From NCBI GenBank assembly GCA_964398865.1, contig CAYNOO010000011.1:1-22778 (forward strand): DNA of 22,778 nt, given 5' to 3'. A model generated the notes under the pieces. That model made no database searches and was not told the origin of the DNA. It saw nothing but the letters and a program-made list of their open reading frames with translations. The position numbers and the translations under genes are program-made. Origin of the DNA: Phycocordibacter sp964398865. GTDB lineage: Bacteria > Patescibacteriota > Minisyncoccia > Phycocordibacterales > Phycocordibacteraceae. Below are positions 8,335 through 16,425 of the stretch, piece by piece; position 1 is the first letter of the stretch, and every line of letters begins with the position of its first letter.

Positions 8335-8456
8335 TCCTAAGTTTAACTGCAGTTTTCAATGTCGTACCTCAAAGAGCCCGACATGAAATGAAGCTATCTC
8401 ATGGGGTGTATAGATTTTCTTCTTTAGGGTCTAGATACTCTCGAAGTATTTTTACT

Positions 8457-8482
8457 CACTGATATGATATATCATATCAGTG
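8457..8482. repeat. Perfect 26-bp palindrome
   Basis: The half-site CACTGATATGATA is followed immediately by its exact reverse complement. It lies in the 227-bp gap between the flavoprotein gene, whose stop is 41 nt away, and ychF. It has no loop and no T-tract on either strand, so it is a poor intrinsic terminator. A binding site for a dimeric protein, or an mRNA-end stabilising hairpin, would fit better. The rest of the gap shows only the ychF promoter. Confidence 0.75.
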
Positions 8483-8523
8483 CTTAACCTTCAAAAGGTG
8501 CTTCGGATCGATATGCCGAGCGG

Positions 8524-9111
8524 TCAGCGGGCAGCTTTCCCCATCTCGCGAACGGTTTGGAGCCAGTGTTTCCATTTTTCTTCGGACGCTTTTTCAGAGG
8601 GAGTAAACACTTTGATGCGTATCGGATTGATGCCTGAAAAAGCGAGCGTTGCGCGAGCAAGCTCGTTGGTAAACTCTCCAAACATAAACCACGCTGCCCA
8701 CGGATGCGTGTTAGCAAGAATCATTATCCGCGCGCTCTTTCCCTTTAACAGGCTATCCCATAAAGGATCGGTTTTGTGAAAACGAAATGCAAATCCTGGA
8801 AGCCAGGCACGATCGATGAGACCTTTGAAAAGAGCCGGCATTGTTGACCACCAGTTCGGATAGAGAAAAACTAAGTGATCCGCCCATTTCACATTTTCTT
8901 GGAATGCTTTCAGGTCTGGCTCGAGTTCTTGGATAACCTTGTACCCTTTGTGGAGTATCGGATCGAAGTGCATCTCTCCGAGGTTTTGACGTCTTACTTC
9001 ATGTCCAGCTTCGAGCGCTCCAAGCTCATAAGCATCAGCAATTCTTCCGGTACGCGAATCGCTGTCGGGGTGCCCTAAGAGAATAAATATTTTTTTTCGC
9101 GCCGCTGCCAT
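8524..9111 (-). CDS. NAD(P)H-dependent quinone reductase-like flavoprotein (flavodoxin fold)
   Basis: A 195-aa cytoplasmic flavoprotein of the NQO1/MdaB/KefF-like family, expected to reduce quinones or other acceptors with NAD(P)H and FMN or FAD. Visible features are the opening strand 'KKIFILLGHP' with flavin-phosphate loop 'HPDSDSRTG', 'WADHLVFLYPNWWSTMPALFKGLIDR' in two parts (the family's YPxWWxxxPAxLKGxxDR signature), and a later 'LANTHPWAAW' segment. I start it at ATG 9109-9111, not the in-frame codon at 9150, because an extended -10 (TGC-TAGAAT) lies between the two and because family members begin close to the first strand. It is divergent from the efflux unit. The actual substrate cannot be inferred. 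Confidence 0.85.
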   Translation of the reverse strand: MAAARKKIFILLGHPDSDSRTGRIADAYELGALEAGHEVRRQNLGEMHFDPILHKGYKVIQELEPDLKAFQENVKWADHLVFLYPNWWSTMPALFKGLIDRAWLPGFAFRFHKTDPLWDSLLKGKSARIMILANTHPWAAWFMFGEFTNELARATLAFSGINPIRIKVFTPSEKASEEKWKHWLQTVREMGKAAR

Positions 9112-9118
9112 GTCGCCT

Positions 9119-9147
9119 ATTCTAGCAGACCAAAAATCTATTCTGAA
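9119..9147 (-). promoter_or_regulatory. Promoter of the flavoprotein gene
   Basis: Minus strand: TTCAGA (9142-9147), a 17-bp spacer, TAGAAT (9119-9124) preceded by TGC, seven nt from the ATG at 9111. The transcript would start at or one base before the start codon. This excludes the longer N-terminal extension. Confidence 0.6.
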
Positions 9148-9194
9148 CAAAATACCGAGCGGTTGGTGCTTTCTGTCTTCTTACATTTCATACT

Positions 9195-9223
9195 TGTATG
9201 GAAGCAGGAACCTGTGATAGGAT
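9195..9223 (+). promoter_or_regulatory. Candidate promoter of the AbrB-efflux unit
   Basis: TTGTAT (9195-9200), a 17-bp spacer, then TAGGAT (9218-9223) preceded by TGA, an extended -10. The predicted start is near 9230, four nt before the first ATG of the AbrB-like gene. If correct, translation cannot begin at the upstream in-frame ATG at 9198. Confidence 0.45.
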
Positions 9224-9233
9224 TTTCCATGCA

Positions 9234-9482
9234 ATGATGAAACCAGGGCAAAATCAAAAAGAATTCTATGGCGCAACGACCGTCGGCGCGAAAGGTCAGG
9301 TGGTCATACCTGCAGAAGCCAGAAAAGCCATGGGACTTAAGGATGGCGATAAACTTCTCGTTTTCGGAATGGGATGCGACATGGTCGCGTTTACCAAACT
9401 TTCTAATGTCGAGAAATTCGCTTCACACTTGGCAGGCAATCTGCAGACCATCCGTTCTATAATTAAAAAAACCTCACGTTAG
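9234..9482 (+). CDS. AbrB/SpoVT/MazE-type DNA-binding protein
   Basis: An 82-aa swapped-hairpin DNA-binding protein. The diagnostic 'TTVGAKGQVVIPAEARKAMGLKDGDKLLV' pattern (in two parts) spans about residues 14-42: strand, GQVxIPxxxR, short helix, GDKLLV. A short C-terminal helix rich in Lys and Ser follows. Such proteins dimerise and act as transcription factors or antitoxins. No toxin gene is adjacent. Instead the membrane-fusion gene follows after 12 nt, so local control of the efflux unit is the likely role. I choose the ATG at 9234 (ATGATG; 9237 is equally possible) over 9198 because a promoter-like sequence sits between them. Confidence 0.85.
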   Translation: MMKPGQNQKEFYGATTVGAKGQVVIPAEARKAMGLKDGDKLLVFGMGCDMVAFTKLSNVEKFASHLAGNLQTIRSIIKKTSR

Positions 9483-9494
9483 CCGTCTTGATAT

Positions 9495-11093
9495 ATGAAT
9501 GAGCACCTTACGCGCGCCCTTACTTTTCTTCATGGAGGCTTAATATTCATCTGGAAAGCCTTGCGAGAGCTTTTTATCGTAGCAAAGGCGCATAAGCTCA
9601 TTTCTCTTGGCGTTATTGCGGTCCTTATAGGTGGAGTCATCGGACTTTCATATATCTTCAAAGGACCCGCCAATGGAGCTGCAGACGAGAGACGTCAGGT
9701 AACGCTTCTTTCTGCAAGCGATCTTTCAGCTCCAGAACCAATTACCTTGATTGGTGAGGTTCGCTCAGTGAGCGAAGCAAATGTAGCCGCTGATAGCTCA
9801 GGTACCGTGGCTCATGTGTATCGCTCCTTGGGTGACACGGTTGCGGCAGGGTCAGTCATCGCTGAATTAAAGAATGATTCGCAGCGCGCAGGGGTCGCGC
9901 AAGCGGAAGCCGCCTTGGATAAAGCGAAAACTGGCGTAACCGTAACGGGCATTGGTCTTGGTTCCGCGCAAGACAGCCTCACGAGCGCTATCTCTTCAGC
10001 AAAAAACACGATTGCGAGCACCTATGCAACTTTGGACGATGCAGTGCATAAAAAAGCAGACGAGGTGTTTTCTAACTCGAACGATTCACAACCTAAATTA
10101 ATAGTTCCGACCTCAAACTCTCAACTAGCCTTGAACGCGGAAAATAGTCGCCTGGCTATACAAACGGTTTTTGCACGAGAAGAAAAAGCAGCAACTCCAA
10201 CTGATTCCGGTAGCGCACTCCAAGAGCTTGAAAACCTAGCTGTTGATGTAAGTGAAGTGCGCGACCTCCTATCCGCAGTCGTTTCGGCATTAAATAAAGG
10301 AATCGCGTCCGGCGCAGTCACCGACGCGGCTATCGCTGGATATCGCGCTGATGTCTCTACAGCGCTCTCAAACGTGAATGGCGCCGCCTCGAGCGTTAAT
10401 AGTGCCATTGAAAACCTAAGAGCAAAAATCGCTGCAGTAAATGTTTCAACTGAAAATCTTTCCGGTGGCTCGTCAGAGAATGCCGACATACGCGCGGCTG
10501 AAGCAAATCTTCAAGCAGCTCGCGCAAACCTTGAGAAAACAGTAATTCGCGCACCTATCTCAGGCACCATCAATCGACTTGACCTTGAGGTTGGTTCATT
10601 TGCGAGTGCATCGGCGCCCGTAGTGTACATAACGAACGCACACGGACTTGAAGTTGTAGTGTTCGTTTCAGAGCGCGATATCGGCGAGATAAGTGTCGGA
10701 GCGGAAGTGAGCATAGGAAAATCTATCAAAGGAAGAGTGTCGAAGCTTGCAAGCGCCCTGGACCCTGTCACCAAGAAAGCTGAAGTCCGAATCTCTATTC
10801 CTCAAGACAGTCCCTTGGTTTCTGGTTCAAGCGCATCCGTTTCTATCGCGCGCACCGCTAGAGTTTCAACGGTGGCAGCACCGCTCACCATCCCCCTTTC
10901 TGCTTTAAAAATTACCCCTGAAGGAGCCGTGATATTCACGGTATCGAACGGCGCGCTAGTTTCTCACCCAGTGGTGACTGGAGCTCTTGCTGGTTCGCGA
11001 ATCGGGATAAACTCAGGAATTACTGCCGACATGGATATAGTTGAAGATGCACGAGGTCTTAAAGACGGTCAGCAAGTGATTGTAAGCGAGTAA
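9495..11093 (+). CDS. RND-type efflux membrane-fusion (periplasmic adaptor) protein
   Basis: A 532-aa HlyD/AcrA-like adaptor that partners the RND permease downstream. A single N-terminal membrane anchor lies at about 35-55, after a 34-residue cytoplasmic tail, and no lipoprotein cysteine is seen. The first half of the lipoyl domain is near 92-120 ('SSGTVAHVYRSLGDTVAAGS'). A long Ala-rich helical hairpin runs from about 125 to 345. The second lipoyl half is 'VIRAPISGTINRLDLEVGS', followed by beta-barrel and membrane-proximal domains ('VFVSERDIGEISVGAEVSIG'). The hairpin is long and its middle is Ser/Ala-rich and variable. In a cell with no classical outer membrane its usual TolC partner is missing. 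It is followed by a family A repeat. Confidence 0.93.
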   Translation: MNEHLTRALTFLHGGLIFIWKALRELFIVAKAHKLISLGVIAVLIGGVIGLSYIFKGPANGAADERRQVTLLSASDLSAPEPITLIGEVRSVSEANVAADSSGTVAHVYRSLGDTVAAGSVIAELKNDSQRAGVAQAEAALDKAKTGVTVTGIGLGSAQDSLTSAISSAKNTIASTYATLDDAVHKKADEVFSNSNDSQPKLIVPTSNSQLALNAENSRLAIQTVFAREEKAATPTDSGSALQELENLAVDVSEVRDLLSAVVSALNKGIASGAVTDAAIAGYRADVSTALSNVNGAASSVNSAIENLRAKIAAVNVSTENLSGGSSENADIRAAEANLQAARANLEKTVIRAPISGTINRLDLEVGSFASASAPVVYITNAHGLEVVVFVSERDIGEISVGAEVSIGKSIKGRVSKLASALDPVTKKAEVRISIPQDSPLVSGSSASVSIARTARVSTVAAPLTIPLSALKITPEGAVIFTVSNGALVSHPVVTGALAGSRIGINSGITADMDIVEDARGLKDGQQVIVSE

Positions 11094-11100
11094 ATAGCAT

Positions 11101-11170
11101 GTAGAACGTAGTAGAAACAATCAAAAATAAACCTTCATTACTACTTTCTACCCACTACGCCCTACCCACT
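11101..11170. repeat. Family A intergenic repeat, copy 1 (GTAG-rich inverted repeat)
   Basis: Arms GTAGAACGTAGTA (11101-11113) and TACTACTTTCTAC (11139-11151) pair at 12 of 13 positions, followed by further CTAC words up to 11170. The segment fills the gap between the adaptor and the permease genes. Read on the minus strand, the right part contains GTAGTGGGTAGAAAGTAG, which matches copy 2 (19241-19329) at 16 of 18 bases. Confidence 0.7.
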
Positions 11171-11175
11171 AAATC

Positions 11176-14100
11176 ATGCACACATTCTGGAACTTCTTCA
11201 TCGAACGCCGGCAGTTCACCATTTTGGTGGTTATTGCACTAGTGGCAGCAGGATTCGCCGCAGTGCTTGCTATACCAAAAGAGAATGCTCCGGAAGTGAC
11301 CATTCCTATCGCGATCATCCAAACAACGCTTCGTGGCGCCTCAGCTGCCGACACCGAGAAACTCATAACGAAAGAGATTGAAAAAGAAGTCAGCACCGTC
11401 GAGAACTTGCACAAACTTACTTCTTCTTCACGCGAAGGAGTCTCTGTAGTGAGCGCCGAATTTGAAGCCTCCGCGAACTTGGATAAGTCAATTCAAGACG
11501 TAAAGGACGCGGTGGATCGTGCGAAACCAAAGCTCCCCAAAGATGCTGACGAGCCGGTAGTGTTGCGCATCACCGCAAACGATCAGCCGATTTTCATAGT
11601 ATCCCTCTCAGGCGGGCTCCCTCCGACGGAATTCACTCGCCTCGGAAAAGAAGTGCGTGATGAACTCGAGCTCGTTCCCGGTGTTTCTAGTGTGGACATA
11701 AGCGGAACCCGTGACCGAGAAGCAAACATAATCGTTAGAAAAGAAGCTCTGGAATCTTATGGGCTCTCTATTTCTGATGTAGTCGCAGCGTTAAGTGCGT
11801 CAAACAGCTCTCTCCCCGTCGGAACCATAACCGTTGATGACATAGAGTACGCGGTTGCTTTCAAAGGAGACTTGAACGACCCTGAAGAACTTGCGCAGAC
11901 GACCGTCGGAAATCTAAACGGAAACCCAATCTATCTTCGCGACGTTGCCGACATCGTGAACGGAATAGAGAAAGCGAGAACTATATCCCGCGTTTCAACT
12001 AATGGTGCTCCCGCTGAGTCTGCAATCACCCTTTCGGTTCATAAAAAAGCTGGCGGCAACATCTTCGCGACCGCAAAAGCAGCAAAAGAAAAATTAAATT
12101 CGCTCTCAACCACGATGCTCGCTGGCATCACAACAGAAATCTCAATCGACCTCGGAGAAGAGGTGCAGAAAAGTCTTACCGATTTAACGGAGGTTGGACT
12201 TGAAACGGTTGTCTTGGTGATGCTTTGTCTCGTCGTCACCATTGGCTGGCGAGAATCCGTAGTCGCTGGACTTTCTATTCCACTTTCTTTCGTCATAGCA
12301 TTCATCGGTCTCAACGTTTCGGGAAACACTATAAATTTCGTATCTCTTTTCGCTCTCATTCTCGCAATCGGTATTCTCGTAGACTCAGGCATCGTGGTGA
12401 CCGAAGCTATTCATACGCGCTACAAAAAGTTTGGCAATCCAATTGTTGCAGCGAAAGAAGCGATACGCGAATACGCGCGTCCCTTGACCGCAGGCACGAT
12501 GACAACCGTGGTCATGTTCGCTCCACTTTTCTTTATTTCAGGCATCGTGGGTCAGTACATTCAATCAATCCCCTTCACCATCATTACCGTTCTCATTGCA
12601 TCCATTTTTGTGGCACTTGGTCTTGTTCCGTTGATCGCAATACACCTTACCAATCGGACGACTGGAAAGTTTGAAATGATGCAAGAAGAATGGAACAACA
12701 AGGCGCAGGTGTGGTACAGAGGGTTCCTTACAGGCGTTCTCAAGAATAGAAAATTTCAGAATCGCTTCATGTGGGGCATGGGTATAGCTCTCATCATAGC
12801 TATCTTGCTTCCAGTGTCAGGAATAGTAAAAGTACTCTTTTTTCCGCAGGATGATTCAGAATACGTATATCTTGAAATAGAAGCGAAGCAGGGTACGCCA
12901 CTTGAACAAACGGATCTCGCAGCGCGCGGAGTGGAGGAACTCTTGTACAACGACTCGCGAATCAAATCCTTCGTAACGACCATTGGTGGCTCCTCAGCGT
13001 TAAGCCAGAATCAATCAAGTGGCGCTAAATACGCGAATATAACATTGAAACTCGTTCCTAAGGAAGATCGCAAACAAACATCGACTGAGATTACAGAGGA
13101 ACTTCGAAAAAAAGTTTCTGTCTTTCATGAATTTTCTGTGCACGCATTCGAGCCTGCAGGAGGTCCGCCAAGTGGAGCCCCTGTGCTGGTGACATTCTCC
13201 GGAGAGAGCTTGGATGATTTGGAACGCTCTGTCGCTATAGGTGAAAGGGTGATGCTTGCAACAAAAGGTACTGCCGAAGTGGCAACATCCATAAAAGATG
13301 ATGGCACTCAATTTGCACTCACTATCGATCGCGCTAAAGCGGCACAGGTAGGGCTTTCCCCAGCACAAGTAGCAGCAACGCTCCGAACCGCAGTGTCAGG
13401 CGTCGTGGCAACGACAATCAAGAACGACACTGAGGATATAGATGTCGTGGTTTCAACTAACCTGAATTCCAACTGGCAAGAACCTTCTGACACAACAAAA
13501 GCGAACATTGATGCGCTTCTGAACCTTTCAATAAAAACTCCACGCGGAACGGTGCTCCTGGGCTCTATCCTTTCCCCTTCAATCGAAAAATCAAACGCCA
13601 TCATTCGACGCGAAGAGCAAAAAGATATCGCCACGGTATCTGCATACACCGAAGGGGGCGCCACTCCTGTTGAAGTGTCCGCAGCGTTCAAGAAAGCGAT
13701 AGAAAAAGAAAACCTCCCTCCAGGTGTCACTATGAAAATAGGCGGCGAAACAGAAGACGTGAACAAATCATTCAGCGAGATGGGCATCGCCTTCCTTGCA
13801 GGTTTAGTGCTGATGCTGGCGATTCTAGTCCTCGAATTCAATTCATTCCGCTACTCTTTTTACCTCCTTATGCTCGTCATCCTCTCCTTGATTGGCGTTT
13901 TGGGTGGTCTTGCGCTCACCGGGCAGCCCTTCTCATTCTCATCATTGCTGGGCATCATCGCGCTTGCAGGAGTCATCATCAATCACGCCATCATCCTTGT
14001 GGATTCGATTATCATCCGTATGAAAAATCCCGAAGGAAAAACCCTCGAGCAAGTAGTGGTTGATGGTGCAGCAAGCCGCCTGAGACCAATTGTGCTCACC

Positions 14101-14307
14101 ACCATCACGACCGTCATCGGCATGATTCCCCTTGCTGGCGCATCTGCGCTCTGGGGACCGCTCGCATTCGCTATTATGTTTGGTCTCTCGTTTGCGATGA
14201 TTCTAACTCTGGTACTTACGCCAATTCTAGTCTACCGAAACCCAGGAAAACAGTTTTGGAACCCTTCTACGCTTGGGGCAGCTGCGCCTCCGAACACCGC
14301 AACCTAA
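11176..14307 (+). CDS. RND efflux transporter permease subunit (AcrB/HAE1-like)
   Basis: A 1043-aa inner-membrane transporter, full length for the family. It has the two-fold RND layout: helix 1 (about 14-32), a large extracytoplasmic loop, helices 2-6 (about 341-490), helix 7 (about 532-555), a second large loop and helices 8-12 (about 868-1020). The start is MHTFWNFFIERRQF. In helix 4 the motif reads GILVDSGIVVTEA: Asp403 is present but the second proton-relay aspartate of AcrB (D408) is Ser404. Helix 10 has 'GVIINHAIILVD' where AcrB has Lys940. The substrate is unknown. It probably forms a unit with the adaptor upstream. The stop overlaps the stop of the convergent 71-aa gene (CTAA). No Shine-Dalgarno is visible. 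Confidence 0.95.
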   Translation: MHTFWNFFIERRQFTILVVIALVAAGFAAVLAIPKENAPEVTIPIAIIQTTLRGASAADTEKLITKEIEKEVSTVENLHKLTSSSREGVSVVSAEFEASANLDKSIQDVKDAVDRAKPKLPKDADEPVVLRITANDQPIFIVSLSGGLPPTEFTRLGKEVRDELELVPGVSSVDISGTRDREANIIVRKEALESYGLSISDVVAALSASNSSLPVGTITVDDIEYAVAFKGDLNDPEELAQTTVGNLNGNPIYLRDVADIVNGIEKARTISRVSTNGAPAESAITLSVHKKAGGNIFATAKAAKEKLNSLSTTMLAGITTEISIDLGEEVQKSLTDLTEVGLETVVLVMLCLVVTIGWRESVVAGLSIPLSFVIAFIGLNVSGNTINFVSLFALILAIGILVDSGIVVTEAIHTRYKKFGNPIVAAKEAIREYARPLTAGTMTTVVMFAPLFFISGIVGQYIQSIPFTIITVLIASIFVALGLVPLIAIHLTNRTTGKFEMMQEEWNNKAQVWYRGFLTGVLKNRKFQNRFMWGMGIALIIAILLPVSGIVKVLFFPQDDSEYVYLEIEAKQGTPLEQTDLAARGVEELLYNDSRIKSFVTTIGGSSALSQNQSSGAKYANITLKLVPKEDRKQTSTEITEELRKKVSVFHEFSVHAFEPAGGPPSGAPVLVTFSGESLDDLERSVAIGERVMLATKGTAEVATSIKDDGTQFALTIDRAKAAQVGLSPAQVAATLRTAVSGVVATTIKNDTEDIDVVVSTNLNSNWQEPSDTTKANIDALLNLSIKTPRGTVLLGSILSPSIEKSNAIIRREEQKDIATVSAYTEGGATPVEVSAAFKKAIEKENLPPGVTMKIGGETEDVNKSFSEMGIAFLAGLVLMLAILVLEFNSFRYSFYLLMLVILSLIGVLGGLALTGQPFSFSSLLGIIALAGVIINHAIILVDSIIIRMKNPEGKTLEQVVVDGAASRLRPIVLTTITTVIGMIPLAGASALWGPLAFAIMFGLSFAMILTLVLTPILVYRNPGKQFWNPSTLGAAAPPNTAT

Positions 14308-14519
14308 GCTTGCGGTTCTCTGACTTTGCGCTCGTGCACTTTCTGGTAATTTGGACCTTCTGCGGTGGGAATCAGTACAGAAATCTGATTGCCTTCAATT
14401 CGAGTTATCGTGCCGGGGAGCCACTTACCTCCGTGCGTCTTGACCTCTACATCATGTCCTTCGTCAAAACGGTACGGCGTGTTAGGACTTTCTTTACTAA
14501 CCATTTTTCTGCCTGCCAT
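14304..14519 (-). CDS. Small SH3/Tudor-like protein (71 aa)
   Basis: An unrecognised small basic protein. After a polar N-terminus, residues about 17-66 give a pattern of short strands, 'YRFDEGHDVEVKTHGGKW' then 'PGTITRIEGNQISVLI', that resembles SH3/Tudor/KOW-type barrels, which often bind nucleic acid or modified proteins. Function is not assignable. The start at 14519 is supported by the promoter with the strongest -35 in the window (TTGACA), whose -10 lies six nt upstream, so the mRNA should be leaderless. It sits just downstream of atpC but has its own promoter. Its stop overlaps that of the convergent RND gene by four bases. Confidence 0.7.
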   Translation of the reverse strand: MAGRKMVSKESPNTPYRFDEGHDVEVKTHGGKWLPGTITRIEGNQISVLIPTAEGPNYQKVHERKVREPQA

Positions 14520-14525
14520 TTCAGC

Positions 14526-14553
14526 ATTCTACGCTGAATAGTACTTTTGTCAA
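14526..14553 (-). promoter_or_regulatory. Near-consensus promoter for the 71-aa gene (leaderless)
   Basis: Minus strand: TTGACA (14548-14553, perfect), a 16-bp spacer, TAGAAT (14526-14531, five of six). Six nt separate the -10 from the ATG at 14517-14519, so the predicted first base is the A of the start codon. Confidence 0.75.
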
Positions 14554-14558
14554 AATAC

Positions 14559-14789
14559 TTATAACAGCACTGTTACTTGGTTATTTGAAACCTCTAAAAT
14601 CCCGCCCCCTATCTCAAAAGACTCTTGACCGTCTGCTGTCTTAACCACCACAGTTCCAGCAGCTAGATTAGCCACAAACGGCTCATGTTTGGCAAGTATC
14701 GTCATCTCCCCTTCCGTAGTCTTCACGGAGAGTGAAAGTGCTTCGCCTGAGAATAAATTCTCATGTATTTTTGCAATTACGACGTGCAT
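14559..14789 (-). CDS. atpC: ATP synthase epsilon subunit, N-terminal domain only
   Basis: The F1 central-stalk epsilon subunit couples gamma to the c-ring. The 76 residues cover the beta-sandwich domain: 'LFSGEALSLSVKTTEGEMTILAKHEPFVANL' (in two parts, the conserved G-x-M/L-x-I-L-x-x-H segment), then 'FEIGGGILEVSNNQVTVLL'. Typical epsilon is 130-140 aa. The C-terminal two-helix domain, which inhibits ATP hydrolysis in many bacteria, is absent and the gene ends cleanly at a TAA. It is the last gene of the atp operon, nine nt after the 80-aa ORF. Confidence 0.9.
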   Translation of the reverse strand: MHVVIAKIHENLFSGEALSLSVKTTEGEMTILAKHEPFVANLAAGTVVVKTADGQESFEIGGGILEVSNNQVTVLL

Positions 14790-14798
14790 GAAAGTGAT

Positions 14799-15041
14799 TT
14801 ATGAACTCTTTACCATGTTTAATTTTCTTTTCTCCCATGCTTTTTTGTTTGCTGCTTCGAGATTACTCACTCCAGGATTCGGATTACCCACGTCCAGTTT
14901 TCTTCTCAGCCGAAGGACAAAATCATCGTACTTTGATGACATGCCGTGTTTTTTAAAATGAGCATCGGTAAGATAGAGGTACCGTTCGGCATTTACTTCA
15001 TCAATTCTTTTCTGAGCTGAAGTTTCTGATTCTTCAAGCAT
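14799..15041 (-). CDS. 80-aa unknown protein between atpD and atpC
   Basis: I do not recognise this protein. It is hydrophilic and mostly helical in appearance: 'EESETSAQKRIDEVNAERYLYL', in two parts, then 'KYDDFVLRLRRKLDVG', a Pro/Gly turn 'NPNPGVSN' and a basic tail. There is no membrane segment. It starts six nt after the atpD stop, and the last codons of atpD (AGGTGAAG) supply a good Shine-Dalgarno eight nt away, rare in this window. It is in the same operon as the F1 genes and could be an accessory or regulatory factor, but nothing in its sequence proves this. Confidence 0.7.
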   Translation of the reverse strand: MLEESETSAQKRIDEVNAERYLYLTDAHFKKHGMSSKYDDFVLRLRRKLDVGNPNPGVSNLEAANKKAWEKRKLNMVKSS

Positions 15042-15047
15042 GGTATG

Positions 15048-16412
15048 TTACTTCACCTGATCAATCGTTCCCTTCATGTAGAAATCCTGCTCGCCCTTGT
15101 CGTCATGCTTACCATCGACGATTTCTTTGAATGCACGCACTGTCTCTTCCAAGGGCACATATTCTCCCTTGATGCCGGTAAACACTTCAGCCACGTGGGT
15201 CGGCTGGGAGAGGAACTTCTGAACCTTTCTTGCACGATATACGATTTTCTTATCTTCTTCCGAAAGCTCTTCGATACCCAAGATTGCGATGATGTCCTGC
15301 AAATCCTTATACCGTTGAAGAATCTGCTTTACGGCGTGCGCTGTTTCGTAGTGGTCTACGCCAACGATATCAGGGTCAAGAGCAGTTGAACTTGATTCCA
15401 ATGGGTCGATGGCGGGATAAATACCCAGGGACGCAAGCTGGCGAGAAAGAACGATGGTGGAATCTAAGTGAGAGAAGGTCGTTGCAGGAGCTGGGTCAGT
15501 AAGGTCATCTGCTGGCACGTAAATTGCCTGAACTGAAGTGATGGAGCCTTTCGTGGTTGAGGTGATGCGCTCTTGAAGCTGACCCATTTCTTCAGCAAGT
15601 GTTGGCTGGTAGCCCACCGCTGATGGCACGCGACCGAGGAGCGACGACACTTCAGAACCTGCCTGAACGAAGCGAAACACATTGTCCATGAAAAAGAGTA
15701 TGTCCTTGCCCATCTCATCGCGGAAATATTCAGCCATGGTCAAGCCTGAGAGCGCGACACGGGCACGGCTTCCTGGCACTTCATTCATTTGTCCAAACAC
15801 GAGGGCGGTTTTTTCCAGCACACCTGAGTCTGCCATTTCGTGATAGAGGTCATTACCCTCACGGACACGCTCGCCAACACCGGCAAACACTGAATATCCA
15901 CCATGCTGAGTAGCTACGTTGTGAATCAATTCCTGCATCAAAACTGTCTTTCCTACGCCTGCGCCACCGAACAAGCCAACCTTGCCTCCCTTGATGAACG
16001 GGGCAAGAAGGTCAATCGCCTTAAGTCCAGTTTCAAACACTTCAGCCTTCGTTCTCTGTTCGATGAAGGGGGGAGCGTCACGATGAATGGGCGAACGTGG
16101 TACATTTTTGGAAATTGCACCTTTGCCGTCAATGGTGTCACCGAGCACGTTAAAAAGCCGACCCAAAGAAGCTTCGCCAACAGGAACTGAGATAGGACCA
16201 CCCGTATCTTTCACTTTCATTCCACGCACCAGTCCGTCCGTTGCAGAAAGAGAAATAGCGCGAACGCGGTTTACTCCGATGTGCTGTGCTACTTCGAAAA
16301 CAACCGCGCGATCCTTGCCTTCCCATACAAGAGCGTTATGGATTGCAGGGGGGTCAGTCTCAAAATGAATATCTGCGACCGTTCCGATTATCTGTGTGAT
16401 TGTGCCTTGCAT
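15048..16412 (-). CDS. atpD: ATP synthase subunit beta
   Basis: Catalytic F1 subunit. From the ATG at 16410-16412 it is 454 aa. Walker A GGAGVGKT is at residues 149-156. The catalytic Glu181 sits in 'GERVREGNDLYHEM', slightly changed from the usual GERTREGND. The Walker B region is 'ILFFMDNVFRF'; note Asn-Val where most beta subunits have Asn-Ile. 'SALDPDIVGVDHYETA' and an EELSEED lever motif near the C-terminus are present. A TTG start nine codons upstream would overlap the 74-aa ORF and precede the conserved first strand, so I reject it. The leader is A/T-rich with no Shine-Dalgarno. Confidence 0.98.
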   Translation of the reverse strand: MQGTITQIIGTVADIHFETDPPAIHNALVWEGKDRAVVFEVAQHIGVNRVRAISLSATDGLVRGMKVKDTGGPISVPVGEASLGRLFNVLGDTIDGKGAISKNVPRSPIHRDAPPFIEQRTKAEVFETGLKAIDLLAPFIKGGKVGLFGGAGVGKTVLMQELIHNVATQHGGYSVFAGVGERVREGNDLYHEMADSGVLEKTALVFGQMNEVPGSRARVALSGLTMAEYFRDEMGKDILFFMDNVFRFVQAGSEVSSLLGRVPSAVGYQPTLAEEMGQLQERITSTTKGSITSVQAIYVPADDLTDPAPATTFSHLDSTIVLSRQLASLGIYPAIDPLESSSTALDPDIVGVDHYETAHAVKQILQRYKDLQDIIAILGIEELSEEDKKIVYRARKVQKFLSQPTHVAEVFTGIKGEYVPLEETVRAFKEIVDGKHDDKGEQDFYMKGTIDQVK

Positions 16413-16425
16413 GTTTTTAAATTTT

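Noticed and set aside
8457..8482. Palindrome as a standard intrinsic terminator
   Set aside because: The stem is AT-rich, there is no loop, and no T-tract follows on either strand.
9112..9150. Longer N-terminus of the flavoprotein
   Set aside because: A well-formed promoter lies inside it and the extension has no counterpart in the family, where the first beta strand is close to the start.
9234..9482. AbrB-like protein as antitoxin of a toxin-antitoxin pair
   Set aside because: No PIN, MazF or other small toxin frame lies on either side; the neighbours are a flavoprotein and the efflux adaptor.
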